A stretch of DNA of 5,897 bases from Desulfobacteraceae bacterium (GTDB lineage: Bacteria > Desulfobacterota > DSM-4660 > Desulfatiglandales > B25-G16). Positions 5,502 through 5,897 of this stretch are shown piece after piece. The stretch covers positions 1 through 5,897 of the forward strand of contig DAOVDY010000056.1 in the NCBI GenBank assembly GCA_030669265.1, given 5' to 3'. Made by a program: the position numbers and the translations under genes. Within the stretch, counting starts at the first letter, position 1; every line of letters begins with the position of its first letter. The notes beneath the pieces are model-generated. The model was not told the DNA's origin, did not search any database, and saw only the letters and a program-made list of their open reading frames with translations.

Positions 5502-5897
5502 TTAGAATGCTCCCGTCCCGTTTTCTTCATGTTGTTTACTGACAATCTTTTGATATGCGAATACACAGACACCCAAGCTTATCCCTATACATACTTTTAT
5601 TGGATCACTGGTAAAGCAGAGCAATGATCCAGCAATTAAGACAATCCGCATAAATATTCCAAGATTTTCAAATAAATAGCCCATAGTTCCTGCAGCAATC
5701 ATATAAACACCTATTGTTGCGGTTACAACAGACCAAATTATTTTTGATGTCGATCCAAGCAATAGCAAGGATGTGTTTAAAATGAACATAAACGGCAGAA
5801 TGTACTTTACAATAGCAAGTCTTACAGCTACCCATGCAGTTTTTAGCCAGTCGGCATTTGCTATGCCAGCGGCTACATATACTCCAGGGCAGACCGG
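5502..5897 (-). CDS. TRAP transporter fused permease (DctQM/TAXI type), C-terminal part (5' end outside window)
   Basis: On the minus strand the frame is open from the window edge to TAA at 5504-5502, giving 131 residues. The block VYVAAGIANADWLKTAWVAV (fragment residues 6-25), followed by ILPFMFILNTSLLL (33-46), matches the conserved C-terminal region of fused TRAP permeases, where I recall forms like AAGIAGADPMKTGW and VPFMFVYNPALL. Hydrophobic segments at about 27-47, 53-75, 84-96 and 100-116 are probable membrane helices in the inner membrane. The short tail after about 117 (KIVSKQHEENG) is polar. These permeases import organic acids by Na+ or H+ symport together with a periplasmic TAXI-type binding protein, which would be encoded beyond the right edge. 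Substrate is unknown. The ATG at 5789 is an internal methionine: the frame and the homology both continue upstream of it. The gene converges with the dehydrogenase. Confidence 0.85.
   Translation of the reverse strand, partial: PVCPGVYVAAGIANADWLKTAWVAVRLAIVKYILPFMFILNTSLLLLGSTSKIIWSVVTATIGVYMIAAGTMGYLFENLGIFMRIVLIAGSLLCFTSDPIKVCIGISLGVCVFAYQKIVSKQHEENGTGAF

Noticed and set aside
5502..5789. Reading the minus-strand gene as a complete 95-residue membrane protein starting at 5789
   Set aside because: The same frame continues open to the window edge, and the added residues (AAGIANADWLKTAW region) are the most conserved part of the TRAP permease C-terminus, so 5789 is an internal Met.

Overview
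The window is bacterial, moderately AT-rich and gene-dense. It holds seven protein-coding genes (two cut by the window edges) and two short repeat-bearing gaps. The best clue to the organism is the adenylate kinase. Its metal-binding lid has the spacing Cys-X5-His-X15-Cys-X2-Cys, which I know from the Desulfovibrio gigas enzyme. Together with a fused TRAP-type permease and ThrH, this suggests an anaerobic Desulfobacterota-like bacterium (formerly Deltaproteobacteria). That is inference from one window, and adk could have been transferred.

Left block (1-2320, + strand): the 3' end of an AlaC-like aminotransferase, then a complete homoserine dehydrogenase with an ACT domain, then a ThrH-type phosphatase/phosphotransferase. 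Gaps are 12 and 0 nt, so this looks like one operon. Homoserine dehydrogenase makes homoserine and ThrH can phosphorylate it using phosphoserine, so the pair could supply the two steps before threonine synthase. No classical homoserine kinase is visible here.

First gap (2321-2498): a small non-coding, MITE-like element with 15-bp terminal inverted repeats, 10-bp periodic repeats inside both ends and a GC-rich hairpin. It ends 22 nt before the next start codon.

Middle block (2499-3620, + strand): a YbgC/4HBT-type acyl-CoA thioesterase whose first codons lie in a 14-bp tandem repeat, followed 3 nt later by adenylate kinase.

Right block: a long (543-residue) nucleotide-sugar dehydrogenase at 3667-5298, a gap (5299-5501) with an imperfect inverted repeat built from 7-bp units, and on the minus strand the C-terminal end of a fused TRAP transporter permease running off the right edge. 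The two genes converge on the gap.

I see no tRNA, rRNA, CRISPR array, transposase or defence system. Most of the window is housekeeping metabolism. The points worth a second look are the two repeat elements, the adk lid, the hom-thrH pairing and the unusually long dehydrogenase.
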